Assembly: GCA_964536835.1 (NCBI GenBank)
Contig: CAZIAZ010000004.1
Span: 19,558-83,557, forward strand
Length of the DNA: 64,000 nt
Direction: 5' to 3'
Origin: DAONFI01 sp035403485
GTDB lineage: Bacteria; Planctomycetota; Phycisphaerae; SM23-33
The notes under the pieces: model-generated
What the model was told of the DNA's origin: nothing
The model's database searches: none
Seen by the model: only the letters and a program-made list of their open reading frames with translations
Shown: positions 1-8,292 of the stretch, piece by piece
How the letters are laid out: every line of letters begins with the position of its first letter
Position numbering within the stretch: the stretch's first letter is position 1
Program-made: the position numbers and the translations under genes

Positions 1-284
1 CGGCATACACACTCATGGCCTGGAACTGTCGGCTTGTCGCCAGGCTGATACGCCGGATATTCATCGAGAATAGCCCCGTCAATGCCGCTCACGATTTCAC
101 CCTTGCGGGCATGTTCGGAAAACTGGTGCAGCAGTTTCAGGTCGGAAAAACACAGACCCATTGCTTCGACCTTCGCCAGTATCTGGTGGTCGGTGGGCTT
201 GTAAACGGGCTTTTCACGATTAAGTCTGAGTTGGTCCGGCCCGACGAGCTGGACGGCACATTGCGTTGCAGGAATTTTTGACAT
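1..284 (-). CDS. Zinc-type (MDR) alcohol/polyol dehydrogenase, N-terminal part
   Basis: The first 94 residues of a medium-chain dehydrogenase/reductase; the rest lies outside the window. The GroES-like N-terminal domain is recognisable by a Cys-Phe-Ser-Asp stretch at about residues 41-44, where the catalytic zinc cysteine sits, and by PGHECV near residue 90, the zinc-binding GHE motif. The family oxidises alcohols or polyols with NAD(P). I chose the ATG at 284 because GGAG lies 6 bases before it; an ATG 12 bases further upstream contains this GGAG and is less likely. It follows the aldolase/SDR fusion on the same strand with a gap of about 150 bases, so it probably belongs to the same catabolic operon. 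The substrate cannot be read from the sequence. Confidence 0.8.
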   Translation of the reverse strand, partial: MSKIPATQCAVQLVGPDQLRLNREKPVYKPTDHQILAKVEAMGLCFSDLKLLHQFSEHARKGEIVSGIDGAILDEYPAYQPGDKPTVPGHECVC

Positions 285-432
285 TGTTTGCTCCATGATT
301 GATACAGTTTTTATCCACACTCTTTTAAACCGTTTTCAGACCTCTTATTTGTCATATTCATCAAGGCCGTTCTTTTAAAAAAATGCGGTCTCGCCATGAA
401 AGAGGCGTTATAAAACGGTTTTCAGTATTTTA

Positions 433-2490
433 TTATTTCAGCATTACCTGGCCGCCGGTAACCGGTACAGCCTGGCCGGTTTCATATTTCTGGTCTATAA
501 GGTAGAACACCGCGTGCATTACGTCCGCAGTGCGGCAGCCGCGATGCATCGGCACTTTGGATTCGTAAAAGTTTTTTACGTCGGCGACGCTTTTTGCGCC
601 AGGAACTTTGCCGTTTTTGAGATATTGCACAAAGAGGCCTTTTTCCGGATCGCTCCACAGCGGGCCGTCCAAAAAGTTTCCAGGGCAGATACTGTTGACC
701 TTTATGCCGTCCCCGACAAGTTCCAGCGCGAACGACTGCGTCAGGCCTATGCCGCCGAATTTACTGCCGGCATAAGCTCCGTTGCGATTGCTGCCTTCCA
801 GGCCGGACTTGGAATTTATCTGAATGATATCGCCGCGCCATTTGTCGCACGTCCTGTACTGCCATGCCATTATCGGTGCGACATTCTGCACGCACAGAAA
901 ATAGCCGCTGTAGTTCACCTTCGTAACGAATTCAAAATCAGCCAGCGGCTGATTCTTGACGCTGCCGGCACGCACTACGCCGGCGTTCGAGACAAATACG
1001 TCTATTCCGCCGTATGTCCGAACGATGAGTTCCATCGCCGCCGCCAGTGATGTCGCATCCGTAACGTTCATGGCCATACCAAGCGAGCGGCCAGGCTTCG
1101 TCGCGGCTACGATTTCATCCGCGGCAGCCTGTGAACCTGCGGCATTGATATCGCCCAGAATAACGCTTGCGCCCTGTATGGCAAGATTTTTGGCAATTTC
1201 AAGGCCAAAACCCTGTGCCGCACCTGTAACGACCGCAATTTTGGAATCGACTCTGCCGGCGGCTGAACTGCCGGCGGAAATCTTGCGCCGATAATTCTCG
1301 ACTTCCCAGTTTTCGAGAAACTCGCGGTCACGTTTCGAGAGGTGGCTTATTGCGCCGAACCGTTTCGCGCCAGCCATCACCTTTACGGCATCAAGATAGA
1401 CATCACGGACGGTCTTCGCCGCGGCAAGATCGCTGCCGACGAAAAATATGCCGACGTTCTGAAGCACTACAACCTTCGGCAGGAATAAAAATTCCTTTTT
1501 ATATTCGCACATCGCCACGGTCAGCCTGTCGATTACTTCGGTGCACGATTCTTCATCATTCGACGCGAACCACAGCGGAAGCGACTTACAATACACTATC
1601 TGATCCGGCGTAAGAGGGCCAGCCGCCGCAACGGCTGAACCGTTGTCCGCCGCCGCAATGCTCATCGCGATTTCGCCGTCGTCAAAAGTCACAACCGGCA
1701 GATTGACGTTTTCTCCGTTCATTTCGCCGAGCAGTCCGCGAAGAGCAGGAGCAACGCACATCAGCAATTCCCTGCAACGCTCAGCCGGCAGCTTTTCAAC
1801 TTTTCCAAAAATATCACAGCCACACGTAGCTGAAAGTTTTTTATCTATTTTCGCAAGAATCGCGTCGGTTTTTTCCCGTATTTCTTCCGGCGTATCGCCG
1901 CCGATTATCATGCCGTGATTCTGCATGAAAATTACCATCGGCGATTTACGATTCGTCGTTTTCTGCCATGCAGTCAGTTCGTCGCGTAATTTGCGGGCTA
2001 ACGTCAGGCCCGGGTCTATGTACGGAATCCAGAGAGCATCGTCGCCGAAAAGTTCTTCTATTATCGTTTTGCCCTGAAGGCAGCATGTGAGCATGTTGAC
2101 GGCGGTGGCGTGCGAGTGAACCACATATCTGCCAGGCACTAGCGAATGAAGCACGCACTCCACGCTGGGCCGCTGGTTAAGTTCAGGTTTCAGACGGGCA
2201 GCCAGCGACGCAGTCTTGAACATGGCTTCGCGTGCGTTGACATCCGCCGGCACAGGCGCGTCGAGAAGGGCTAACAGCTTTGTAATGTCCATCTCCACGA
2301 ACCCCTCAACCGGTATCGTCGCCAGTGAATGGCCTGAACCTTTCACATACAACTTTCCGTCTATCTTGCCCGACGTATTGCCGCCGCCGGCAAGCACTAT
2401 CGCAGGGTCACTTCCGTAAAAGTGCGACAGTTTCACGAGTGCGCCTATTGCCGTTTCGCCTTTGAAATCAGGCCATTCAATCTTTGCCAT
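433..2490 (-). CDS. Bifunctional class II aldolase / short-chain dehydrogenase (RhaD-like)
   Basis: A 685-residue fusion. The N-terminal half is a class II aldolase/epimerase domain with GGGNTSGK near residue 35 and a zinc-binding HSH around residue 125. The C-terminal third is a short-chain dehydrogenase with the nucleotide motif TGAAQGFG near residue 420 and YAGSK (catalytic Tyr and Lys) near 571. Family members of this shape act as rhamnulose-1-phosphate aldolase coupled to lactaldehyde dehydrogenase, but no rhamnose isomerase or kinase is nearby, so the sugar is unknown. Start 2490 is preferred over 2520 because GAGGAG lies about 10 bases before it. It is preceded by a PHP-domain gene and by E2/E3 genes on the same strand, which suggests that a product of aldol cleavage is oxidised onward to an acyl-CoA. 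Confidence 0.85.
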   Translation of the reverse strand: MAKIEWPDFKGETAIGALVKLSHFYGSDPAIVLAGGGNTSGKIDGKLYVKGSGHSLATIPVEGFVEMDITKLLALLDAPVPADVNAREAMFKTASLAARLKPELNQRPSVECVLHSLVPGRYVVHSHATAVNMLTCCLQGKTIIEELFGDDALWIPYIDPGLTLARKLRDELTAWQKTTNRKSPMVIFMQNHGMIIGGDTPEEIREKTDAILAKIDKKLSATCGCDIFGKVEKLPAERCRELLMCVAPALRGLLGEMNGENVNLPVVTFDDGEIAMSIAAADNGSAVAAAGPLTPDQIVYCKSLPLWFASNDEESCTEVIDRLTVAMCEYKKEFLFLPKVVVLQNVGIFFVGSDLAAAKTVRDVYLDAVKVMAGAKRFGAISHLSKRDREFLENWEVENYRRKISAGSSAAGRVDSKIAVVTGAAQGFGLEIAKNLAIQGASVILGDINAAGSQAAADEIVAATKPGRSLGMAMNVTDATSLAAAMELIVRTYGGIDVFVSNAGVVRAGSVKNQPLADFEFVTKVNYSGYFLCVQNVAPIMAWQYRTCDKWRGDIIQINSKSGLEGSNRNGAYAGSKFGGIGLTQSFALELVGDGIKVNSICPGNFLDGPLWSDPEKGLFVQYLKNGKVPGAKSVADVKNFYESKVPMHRGCRTADVMHAVFYLIDQKYETGQAVPVTGGQVMLK

Positions 2491-2531
2491 ATATTTTAAT
2501 CTCCTCGTCGCCGCAATCATCGCGGACGGCT

Positions 2532-2663
2532 GATATTACTAACAGTACTTTTTGAGATATTTTGCAGTTATCTCTGATATTGCTAACAGTATTTTTTAAA
2601 ATATTTTGTAATCAGCGATGATATTACTAACAGTACTTTTTAAAATATTTTGCAATCAGCGCG
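2532..2663. repeat. Three tandem copies of a 44-bp unit copying the 3-prime end of the PHP gene
   Basis: Copies lie at 2532-2575, 2576-2619 and 2620-2663. Each begins GATATT(A/G)CTAACAGTA. The third copy contains the last codons and TAG stop of the PHP gene. The second keeps the same codons and stop with few changes; the first has drifted more. The array fills most of the spacer before the aldolase gene. Confidence 0.9.
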
Positions 2664-3880
2664 GCACCTGCATCGGCAAACACTTTTATGTCTGCGTTGC
2701 GGTTACCCTGCGAATTAACAAATCCCGCCAGGCCGTTAAGCCTCTGATACTGATGTGCCGCAGCTACGCACATGCCTTCAAAGAAAATTTCCCTGACGTC
2801 GTCCTCGACTTCCACGCCGCCGACACACTGCGGCTCAAGCGGCAGCAGGTCGAGCGTGTTATGCTCCGTTCCGCCGACTACAGCGATATCGGCTTTCCGC
2901 ATGGCGCGGACGTATCTGCCGAGCATGTCGGTCTTGTTGCGAATCGGAATCAGTTCCGCCATGTGGATATTGTTTTCCTTGAGGTGGGCAACAAGTTCTT
3001 CTGGCGTACGTTCATAATCACAGAGCGTTTTTGCCCCGTCGATGAGCGTTGGGTAGCACGGAATGCCGCCGAGTTCGAGGATGAGTTCATATGCTTCTTC
3101 AAATTTGAGGAATGTTTCGGTAACGAAGGCGGGTTTGCCGGCTTTCATCAGATATGAGCGGATGTCGCCCTGTACGGCGACGTCGTTATCGGTTTTGCCG
3201 GCATACTGGCAGTTAAAAATTTTTGACAGCGCGGCAGCGCGGCCGGCAGGTTTAACCACGTCAAAAAATTTCTGCTGGAACGCCATCGCAACGTGTCGTT
3301 CCTGGAGCGTCACCGATTCCTTCGGGCACTTGTGACGTTTTACGACCATGTCGATTACATCGGCATCGCTGATGTTCACGGCTACGCCGGCAGCGGTGAA
3401 AATGGCATTAACTTTCGCCGTCATTTCAGCCATGCGTTTTTCGTCACGGCTGCGGATTGTGCCCAGCAGTTCAGCCGCCCGCAACGACGGCGACGCAAAA
3501 CCCGTAATGCCTTTGCCGCAGATGTACATGCGGCCAGGATTGCCAGGATCATTTATACGCAAGCCGTCCTTGACGTATTTGTCGACAAGCGAAATTATCT
3601 CAAGCCCGAAAACCGGAAAAATATTCTTCCGGCCGGCGAGTTCCGCAAAAGTATCATAAACGCGATAATCATAATAATTGCTGACGCCAAGAACGCGAAC
3701 GTCCTGTTCGTCGGCAAGCGTGACAGCCTGCTCGACAGTTTCAAACGCGGAGAAATTCGGCGGCAGATGAATGTGCGAATTCGTCTTTAGCCGGCGTTCC
3801 GGTTTAAGGCCTGCCGCGACGGCTTGACGCATCTGGTCAACCGTGGCAATGTTTTTGACGAGGTCGAGTGCTTTGCTCAT
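2627..3880 (-). CDS. PHP-domain protein, probable metal-dependent hydrolase of unknown substrate
   Basis: A 417-residue soluble protein. An HIHL motif near residue 37 (HxH metal ligands) and GGTEHN near residue 350 are typical of the PHP (polymerase and histidinol phosphatase) superfamily of metal-dependent phosphoesterases. The start at 3880 has GAGGAA five to six bases upstream, whereas the upstream ATG at 3922 has none. It lies 38 bases after the dihydrolipoamide dehydrogenase gene and before the aldolase fusion, so it is probably part of the same pathway, perhaps acting on a sugar phosphate. No characterised homologue is recognised. Its last codons are duplicated in tandem downstream. Confidence 0.7.
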   Translation of the reverse strand: MSKALDLVKNIATVDQMRQAVAAGLKPERRLKTNSHIHLPPNFSAFETVEQAVTLADEQDVRVLGVSNYYDYRVYDTFAELAGRKNIFPVFGLEIISLVDKYVKDGLRINDPGNPGRMYICGKGITGFASPSLRAAELLGTIRSRDEKRMAEMTAKVNAIFTAAGVAVNISDADVIDMVVKRHKCPKESVTLQERHVAMAFQQKFFDVVKPAGRAAALSKIFNCQYAGKTDNDVAVQGDIRSYLMKAGKPAFVTETFLKFEEAYELILELGGIPCYPTLIDGAKTLCDYERTPEELVAHLKENNIHMAELIPIRNKTDMLGRYVRAMRKADIAVVGGTEHNTLDLLPLEPQCVGGVEVEDDVREIFFEGMCVAAAHQYQRLNGLAGFVNSQGNRNADIKVFADAGAALIAKYFKKYC

Positions 3881-3918
3881 AAAATTCCTCAAGAAACGTG
3901 AGAGTGATTTTACACATT

Positions 3919-5328
3919 TCACACATTCAATTTGATTATTTTCCTCGGCGGCATATGCAGTGCCTGGCCGAGAGCGTCTTCGGCGGATTCCATAACCGCT
4001 TCGCTTATGGTCGGGTGTGCAAACACCGTCTCAGCCAGTTGCATAACGGTAGCTTTCATGCCGAGCATCGCACCGCCGACGGCTATGATTTCCGTGGCAT
4101 TGTGGCCGAGGATGTGCATGCCAAGCAACTCGTCCGTTTCGCGGTTGCGGATGATTTTGACAAAACCCTCTGTTTCATTTACAGCCATCGCCTTGCCGAG
4201 GAAGCCTATCGGGAACTTGCCTATCGATATCGGCAGGCCTTTTTCGCGAGCCTGCGACTCTGTCAGCCCTACGCCGCCGATTTCCGGATACGTGTAAACC
4301 GCGCCTGGAATCGGCGAATGGAACTCGCGTCTGTGGCCGAGCGCGTTTTCGACCGCGCATATGCCCTGGGCACTGGCTGCGTGCGCCAACAGACAACGGC
4401 CATTGGCGTCGCCGATACAGTAAATGCCTTTGACCGCAGTCTGCATGGTATCGTCGACCTGGATAAATCCTTTGGGTGAAAGTTCCATGCCTACGCTGTC
4501 AAGGCCGATATTCTTGGTATTGGGCCGACGGCCTACTGCCACAAGGACTTTGTCAACTTCAAGCGACTGATTGCCTTTTGCATTGGATATGGCTGCCCTG
4601 ACGCCTTTGCCGGCGGCTTCCACTGATTCCACTTTCGTAGCTGTGAAAATCTTTATGCCGCGTTTCGCGAGAGCTTTTTCGAGCTCCGCGCCAAGGTCTT
4701 CGTCCATGCCCGGCAGCAGGCTCGGCAGCATTTCAACAACACTCACGTCGACGCCGTAACTCTGCATCATGCACGCAAACTCGCAGCCGATGACACCGCC
4801 GCCAACGATTAGCAGTTTCTTGGGCAGTTCGCTCCAGTGCAAGGCCTCGTCGGACGTGCAGACAAGGTTCGGATCCTGCGGCCAGACCGGAATGCGAACC
4901 GGAATCGAGCCGACCGCCAGGATTATATTATCGGCAGTAATGGTTTCCTTGCCTTCGATTTCAACCTTGCCATGGCCGGCGAGTCTGCCCATACCTTCGA
5001 ACAGTTCGACCTTGCGAGCCTTGAAAAGACCGGCAATGCCATTGCGAAGATTTTTGAGTACCCTGTCCTTACGAGCCTGGATAGCCTTCCAGTCAAACGA
5101 CGCCCCGTTGACCTTTACGCCAAATTCAGCGGCACGTTCGATTTTATGCAGCAACTCAGCCGACGCAAGCAGCGCTTTGGACGGAATGCAGCCGTAATTC
5201 AGACACGTCCCGCCGAGAAAATGCTTTTCGACGATTGCTGTTTTTGCACCCATCGATGCGGCTTTTAACGCGGCAACGTATCCGCCAGGGCCGGCACCGA
5301 TAACGACAACATTGAAATGCTTTGACAT
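3919..5328 (-). CDS. lpdA: Dihydrolipoamide dehydrogenase (E3)
   Basis: A 469-residue flavoprotein that reoxidises the dihydrolipoyl groups of the E2 subunit with NAD+. Visible are the FAD-binding GAGPGGYVAALKAA near the N-terminus, the redox disulfide in GGTCLNYGCIPSK near residue 41, an NAD-binding GGGVIGCEFA near 180, and the C-terminal HPTISE with the catalytic His-Glu pair. Two start codons lie side by side at 5331 and 5328; the second gives the better distance (6 bases) to GAGGA. It lies directly after the E2 gene, as expected of a complete 2-oxoacid dehydrogenase locus. Confidence 0.95.
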   Translation of the reverse strand: MSKHFNVVVIGAGPGGYVAALKAASMGAKTAIVEKHFLGGTCLNYGCIPSKALLASAELLHKIERAAEFGVKVNGASFDWKAIQARKDRVLKNLRNGIAGLFKARKVELFEGMGRLAGHGKVEIEGKETITADNIILAVGSIPVRIPVWPQDPNLVCTSDEALHWSELPKKLLIVGGGVIGCEFACMMQSYGVDVSVVEMLPSLLPGMDEDLGAELEKALAKRGIKIFTATKVESVEAAGKGVRAAISNAKGNQSLEVDKVLVAVGRRPNTKNIGLDSVGMELSPKGFIQVDDTMQTAVKGIYCIGDANGRCLLAHAASAQGICAVENALGHRREFHSPIPGAVYTYPEIGGVGLTESQAREKGLPISIGKFPIGFLGKAMAVNETEGFVKIIRNRETDELLGMHILGHNATEIIAVGGAMLGMKATVMQLAETVFAHPTISEAVMESAEDALGQALHMPPRKIIKLNV

Positions 5329-5342
5329 CATTATTCCTCAAA

Positions 5343-5385
5343 TAAATTCGAAATACGAATCCCGAAATTCGAAACAAATTCGGAT
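5343..5385. repeat. Cluster of ATTCGAA-type short repeats between E2 and E3 genes
   Basis: The spacer holds several close copies of (A)AATTCGAAA, with TACGAAT and AAATTCGGA variants, giving a partly palindromic AT-rich segment. No terminator is seen, so E2 and E3 are probably cotranscribed through it. Confidence 0.5.
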
Positions 5386-5393
5386 TTCAGATT

Positions 5394-7316
5394 TTACAAC
5401 ATCACCTGCGGGTTTTCGAGCAGTTCTTTCAGGCGGCCGGCGAACTGGGCCACAAGCATGCCGTCGACAATTCTGTGGTCGCAGCTTATCGTCGCGGTCA
5501 TGATTTTGCCGATTCGCATTGCGCCGTTTTCGACGATAACGCCTTCGCGTGCCGCGCCGACTGCCAAAATGCCGCTTTCCGGCGGATTGATAATCGCGCC
5601 GAATTCCTCAACGCCGAACATGCCCATGTTCGAAATGGTGAACGAGCCCTTGCCCATATTGACGACCTTGCCGTTGCGAGCCTGCGTCGCCAGATCACGG
5701 CTGGCGGCGGCTATTTCAGCAAAGGTCATGCGGTCTGCATCCTTGAGCACCGGCACAACCAGGCCGCCTTCCAGGCCGACCGCTATGCCTATGCAGGCTG
5801 TCGGATACTCGACCACGTTATCGCCCTCAAGCCGCGACCGCAATGCCGGAAATTCATGCATCGCCCTGCCGACAGCCATCAACACAACGTCGTTCACACT
5901 GCACTTGAACATCGCCTTCTGCGATTTGTAGAACGAAAGCATCGGGCCGGCATCGACGGTAAAACGCAGATAAAAGTGCGGAATGTTCTGCTTGGATTTC
6001 GTGAGATTCGTGGCGATAGCCTTTCGCATGCCTTTCATCGTCGTGATGGTGACTTCGCCGACGGGACCCGTAACGACAGGTGCGGCAGCCGGCAACGGCT
6101 TGCCGGTTACAGTCGCGGCGGCAACCGGTGCAGCCGGAACGTCGGTCGAAATGATTCGGCCATGCGGGCCTGAGCCGGCTGATATGGCAGCTAAGTTTAC
6201 GCCTCGCTGGGCTGCAATTCTGCGAGCCGCAGGCGATGCCTTCACTCTGCCTGCGACAACCTGGGCAGCCATGCGCTGTACTGCCGGCGCCGCAGCAACA
6301 GAAGGTGTTGTCGGGACAACTGCCTGAGCCGGTGCAGCAGCGACAGTTTTTTCTGCAGATTCTGCCGGTTTTGCAACTGCAAGTTTTTCCGCCGCAGCCT
6401 GCGCAGCCAAGCCGGCGGCATATTTATCAGCATCGGCAACGTTATCGCAAACAAGCGCTACGACGGTTTTAATCGGCGCCGATTGGCCTTCCTGCAAAAG
6501 TATTTTTGCGAGTTTGCCGTCGACTTCCGCCTCTATCTCAACGGAAGTCTTGTCCGTCTCTATTTCAAATATCGGCTGGCCTTTGGTGACCTTGTCGCCT
6601 TCCTTCACCAGCCACTTGACGATTGTACCCTCTTCCATATCATTGCTGCGTTGCGGCATCAGAATTGTCGTGACGTTTTCGGGCAGTTCAATGTTCACTG
6701 GTGCTGTGGAAGCTTCTTCAACTTGAGCGGCTGGGGCGGAATTCACCGCCAGCCATGCCGCCGCATCGTCATTCTTATCGCAAATGAGTGCAACCGGTGC
6801 GGTTATCGGGGCTGACGCGCCTTCGCCGATGATTATTTTTGCAATTCTGCCGTCGACTTCCGCCTCTATTTCAACGGAAGTCTTGTCGGTTTCGATTTCA
6901 AATATCGGCTGGCCTTTGGTGACCTTGTCGCCTTCCTTAACCAACCACTTGACGATAGTGCCCTCTTCCATGTCGTTGCTGCGTTTGGGCATTATTATGA
7001 CTGTAACCGCCTCAGGATTGCCCTTGAGCGGCGCGGCAGGTTTTACCGCCGGAGCAGACGACTTGGCCGCCGGTGCGGATTTGCCTGCTGAATCAGTCTG
7101 GGCTATCGATTCGCCTGTTGCGACGGTCTTCTTTTCGCCGGCGAGTATCTTCGCCAGCCGGCCAGCCGACGATGCCGTCACTTCGCCAAGCGAATCTTCA
7201 AATTCAACCACGGCGAGCACGTCGCCGGCATTAAAGGACGCACCTTCGGCAATTAGCCACTTTTTTATCGTTCCAGAGGAGTTCTTGCCCGCTTTGGGCA
7301 TGGTGATGGTCTGCAT
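5394..7316 (-). CDS. Dihydrolipoamide acyltransferase (E2) with three lipoyl-type domains
   Basis: A 640-residue E2 core of a 2-oxoacid dehydrogenase complex; it accepts the acyl group from E1 and transfers it to CoA. Order: lipoyl-like domain 1 (about 1-75), lipoyl 2 (105-178), lipoyl 3 (216-290), Ala/Pro-rich linker, peripheral subunit-binding domain (357-392, SPAARRIAAQRG), catalytic domain (419-640) with DHRIVDG at about 610. Domains 2 and 3 carry the lipoylation motif ETDKTSVE and are almost identical. Domain 1 has FEDSLGEV, with Ser42 where the lipoyl lysine should be, so it probably cannot be lipoylated. GAGG lies eight bases before the start. It is the first gene of the leftward operon, divergent from deoR and E1. 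The oxoacid substrate is not evident. Confidence 0.92.
   Translation of the reverse strand: MQTITMPKAGKNSSGTIKKWLIAEGASFNAGDVLAVVEFEDSLGEVTASSAGRLAKILAGEKKTVATGESIAQTDSAGKSAPAAKSSAPAVKPAAPLKGNPEAVTVIIMPKRSNDMEEGTIVKWLVKEGDKVTKGQPIFEIETDKTSVEIEAEVDGRIAKIIIGEGASAPITAPVALICDKNDDAAAWLAVNSAPAAQVEEASTAPVNIELPENVTTILMPQRSNDMEEGTIVKWLVKEGDKVTKGQPIFEIETDKTSVEIEAEVDGKLAKILLQEGQSAPIKTVVALVCDNVADADKYAAGLAAQAAAEKLAVAKPAESAEKTVAAAPAQAVVPTTPSVAAAPAVQRMAAQVVAGRVKASPAARRIAAQRGVNLAAISAGSGPHGRIISTDVPAAPVAAATVTGKPLPAAAPVVTGPVGEVTITTMKGMRKAIATNLTKSKQNIPHFYLRFTVDAGPMLSFYKSQKAMFKCSVNDVVLMAVGRAMHEFPALRSRLEGDNVVEYPTACIGIAVGLEGGLVVPVLKDADRMTFAEIAAASRDLATQARNGKVVNMGKGSFTISNMGMFGVEEFGAIINPPESGILAVGAAREGVIVENGAMRIGKIMTATISCDHRIVDGMLVAQFAGRLKELLENPQVML
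6502..7001. repeat. Tandem intragenic duplication of a lipoyl domain (333-bp offset)
   Basis: The segments about 6502-6668 and 6835-7001 are nearly identical in DNA, 111 codons apart. They encode lipoyl domains 3 and 2 of the E2 protein, with about 48 consecutive residues differing at one or two positions. This suggests recent duplication or ongoing gene conversion. Confidence 0.85.
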
Positions 7317-7371
7317 TTCAATACCTCATATGTTACAGTGTGTGAAAACTTTTTCGCAATAACCTGAGTCT

Positions 7372-7400
7372 AAATTATTCCAACTCGATGAAATAGTCAA
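7372..7400 (-). promoter_or_regulatory. Sigma-70-type promoter for the E2-E3-PHP-aldolase operon
   Basis: On the minus strand TTGACT (7395-7400) is followed after 17 bases by TAATTT (7372-7377), about 55 bases before the E2 start. It is the best match in the divergent spacer 7317-7491, which should also carry DeoR sites, though I could not define an operator. Confidence 0.6.
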
Positions 7401-7453
7401 GCATGATATTGCAAAACTATGACAAAAAATTGAAATTTTTTTTCAGAATTTTG

Positions 7454-7482
7454 TTGATTTTTTGCGTGAATCGTAGTTTGAT
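7454..7482 (+). promoter_or_regulatory. Putative promoter of deoR, leaderless arrangement
   Basis: TTGATT (7454-7459), a 17-base spacer and TTTGAT (7477-7482), ending nine bases before the ATG at 7492. There is no Shine-Dalgarno sequence before this ATG, so transcription probably starts at or next to the start codon. Confidence 0.4.
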
Positions 7483-7491
7483 AGACTCGAT

Positions 7492-8292
7492 ATGAGTATG
7501 ACCGGCCAACAGCGACGAGAACTAATTCTCTCGGAAGTGTATGAAAACGGGAGAGTTATGATAAAAACAATGGCTGACCGCCTTTGCGTGAGTGAGGCTA
7601 CGGTCAGGCGTGACATGAAATCGTTGGCTACCGACGGCAAACTTGAGCTGATATTCGGCGGCGCAACTCTGCCGAATCGCAGTGATTTTTCGTTCCACTC
7701 CAAGGAGATGCGGAACGTTGAAGCCAAACGCACCGTCGGCCGGCTGGCGGCTGAGTTCGTACACGACGGCGAAGTGCTTTTTCTGGATTCCGGCACAACC
7801 TGTTTCCAGATGATTCCGTTTCTGCAGAACAAGCGGAATGTGACGATTATCGCCAATTCAGCCCGGCTGGCGCTGGAGTTCGAGAATACCAACGTCAGCG
7901 TGATAATGCTGGGCGGGCAGTATCGGCCTGACAGGATGGACACCGTCGGCCCGATGGCTACGGCGGCGTTGGACCAGCTTCGCGGGTTCAAGGCGTTCCT
8001 GGGCGCAGACGGGCTGAGCATGGATTTCGGCATGACGGCTGGAGATATCGAAAGCGCGCATATATATCGCCTCGCGCTGCGGAACGCACGCCAGCGGATT
8101 CTGCTGGTGGACTACAGCAAGTTCCTCAGCCCGTCGCTTTTCAAAATCGAATCGTTTGAAGTTATAGACCGGGTCATAACCGACAGGCAGCCTCCGGAAG
8201 AGTGGATAGAGTATTTCACCCGCAAGGAGATAGACCTGGCGTGGCCCGATATGGAAGATAACAGTAACACGTTGGAGAATAACGATGCCTAA
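7492..8292 (+). CDS. DeoR-family transcriptional regulator
   Basis: A 266-residue repressor-type regulator. The N-terminal winged helix has the family pattern QRRELIL followed by the helix VSEATVRRDMKSL near residues 35-48. The C-terminal DeoR sensor domain has the phosphosugar-binding-like DSGTT near residue 98 and HIYRLALRNA near 190. DeoR proteins usually sense sugar phosphates and control catabolic operons. It diverges from the E2 operon, and its end overlaps the E1 gene by 8 bases, so it likely controls both arms. No ribosome binding site precedes the ATG; see the promoter entry. Confidence 0.9.
   Translation: MSMTGQQRRELILSEVYENGRVMIKTMADRLCVSEATVRRDMKSLATDGKLELIFGGATLPNRSDFSFHSKEMRNVEAKRTVGRLAAEFVHDGEVLFLDSGTTCFQMIPFLQNKRNVTIIANSARLALEFENTNVSVIMLGGQYRPDRMDTVGPMATAALDQLRGFKAFLGADGLSMDFGMTAGDIESAHIYRLALRNARQRILLVDYSKFLSPSLFKIESFEVIDRVITDRQPPEEWIEYFTRKEIDLAWPDMEDNSNTLENNDA

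Noticed and set aside
15..281. Plus-strand frame at the left edge
   Set aside because: The minus strand encodes a zinc alcohol dehydrogenase N-terminus with GHE motif and ribosome binding site.
297..432. Possible terminator or riboswitch between the aldolase fusion and the alcohol dehydrogenase
   Set aside because: Only a weak CGCC...GGCG pairing and partial repeats of AAACCGTTTTCAG are visible; not enough to call a feature.
2532..2663. CRISPR-like array
   Set aside because: Three direct 44-base units follow each other without spacers and copy a gene end; no cas genes are present.
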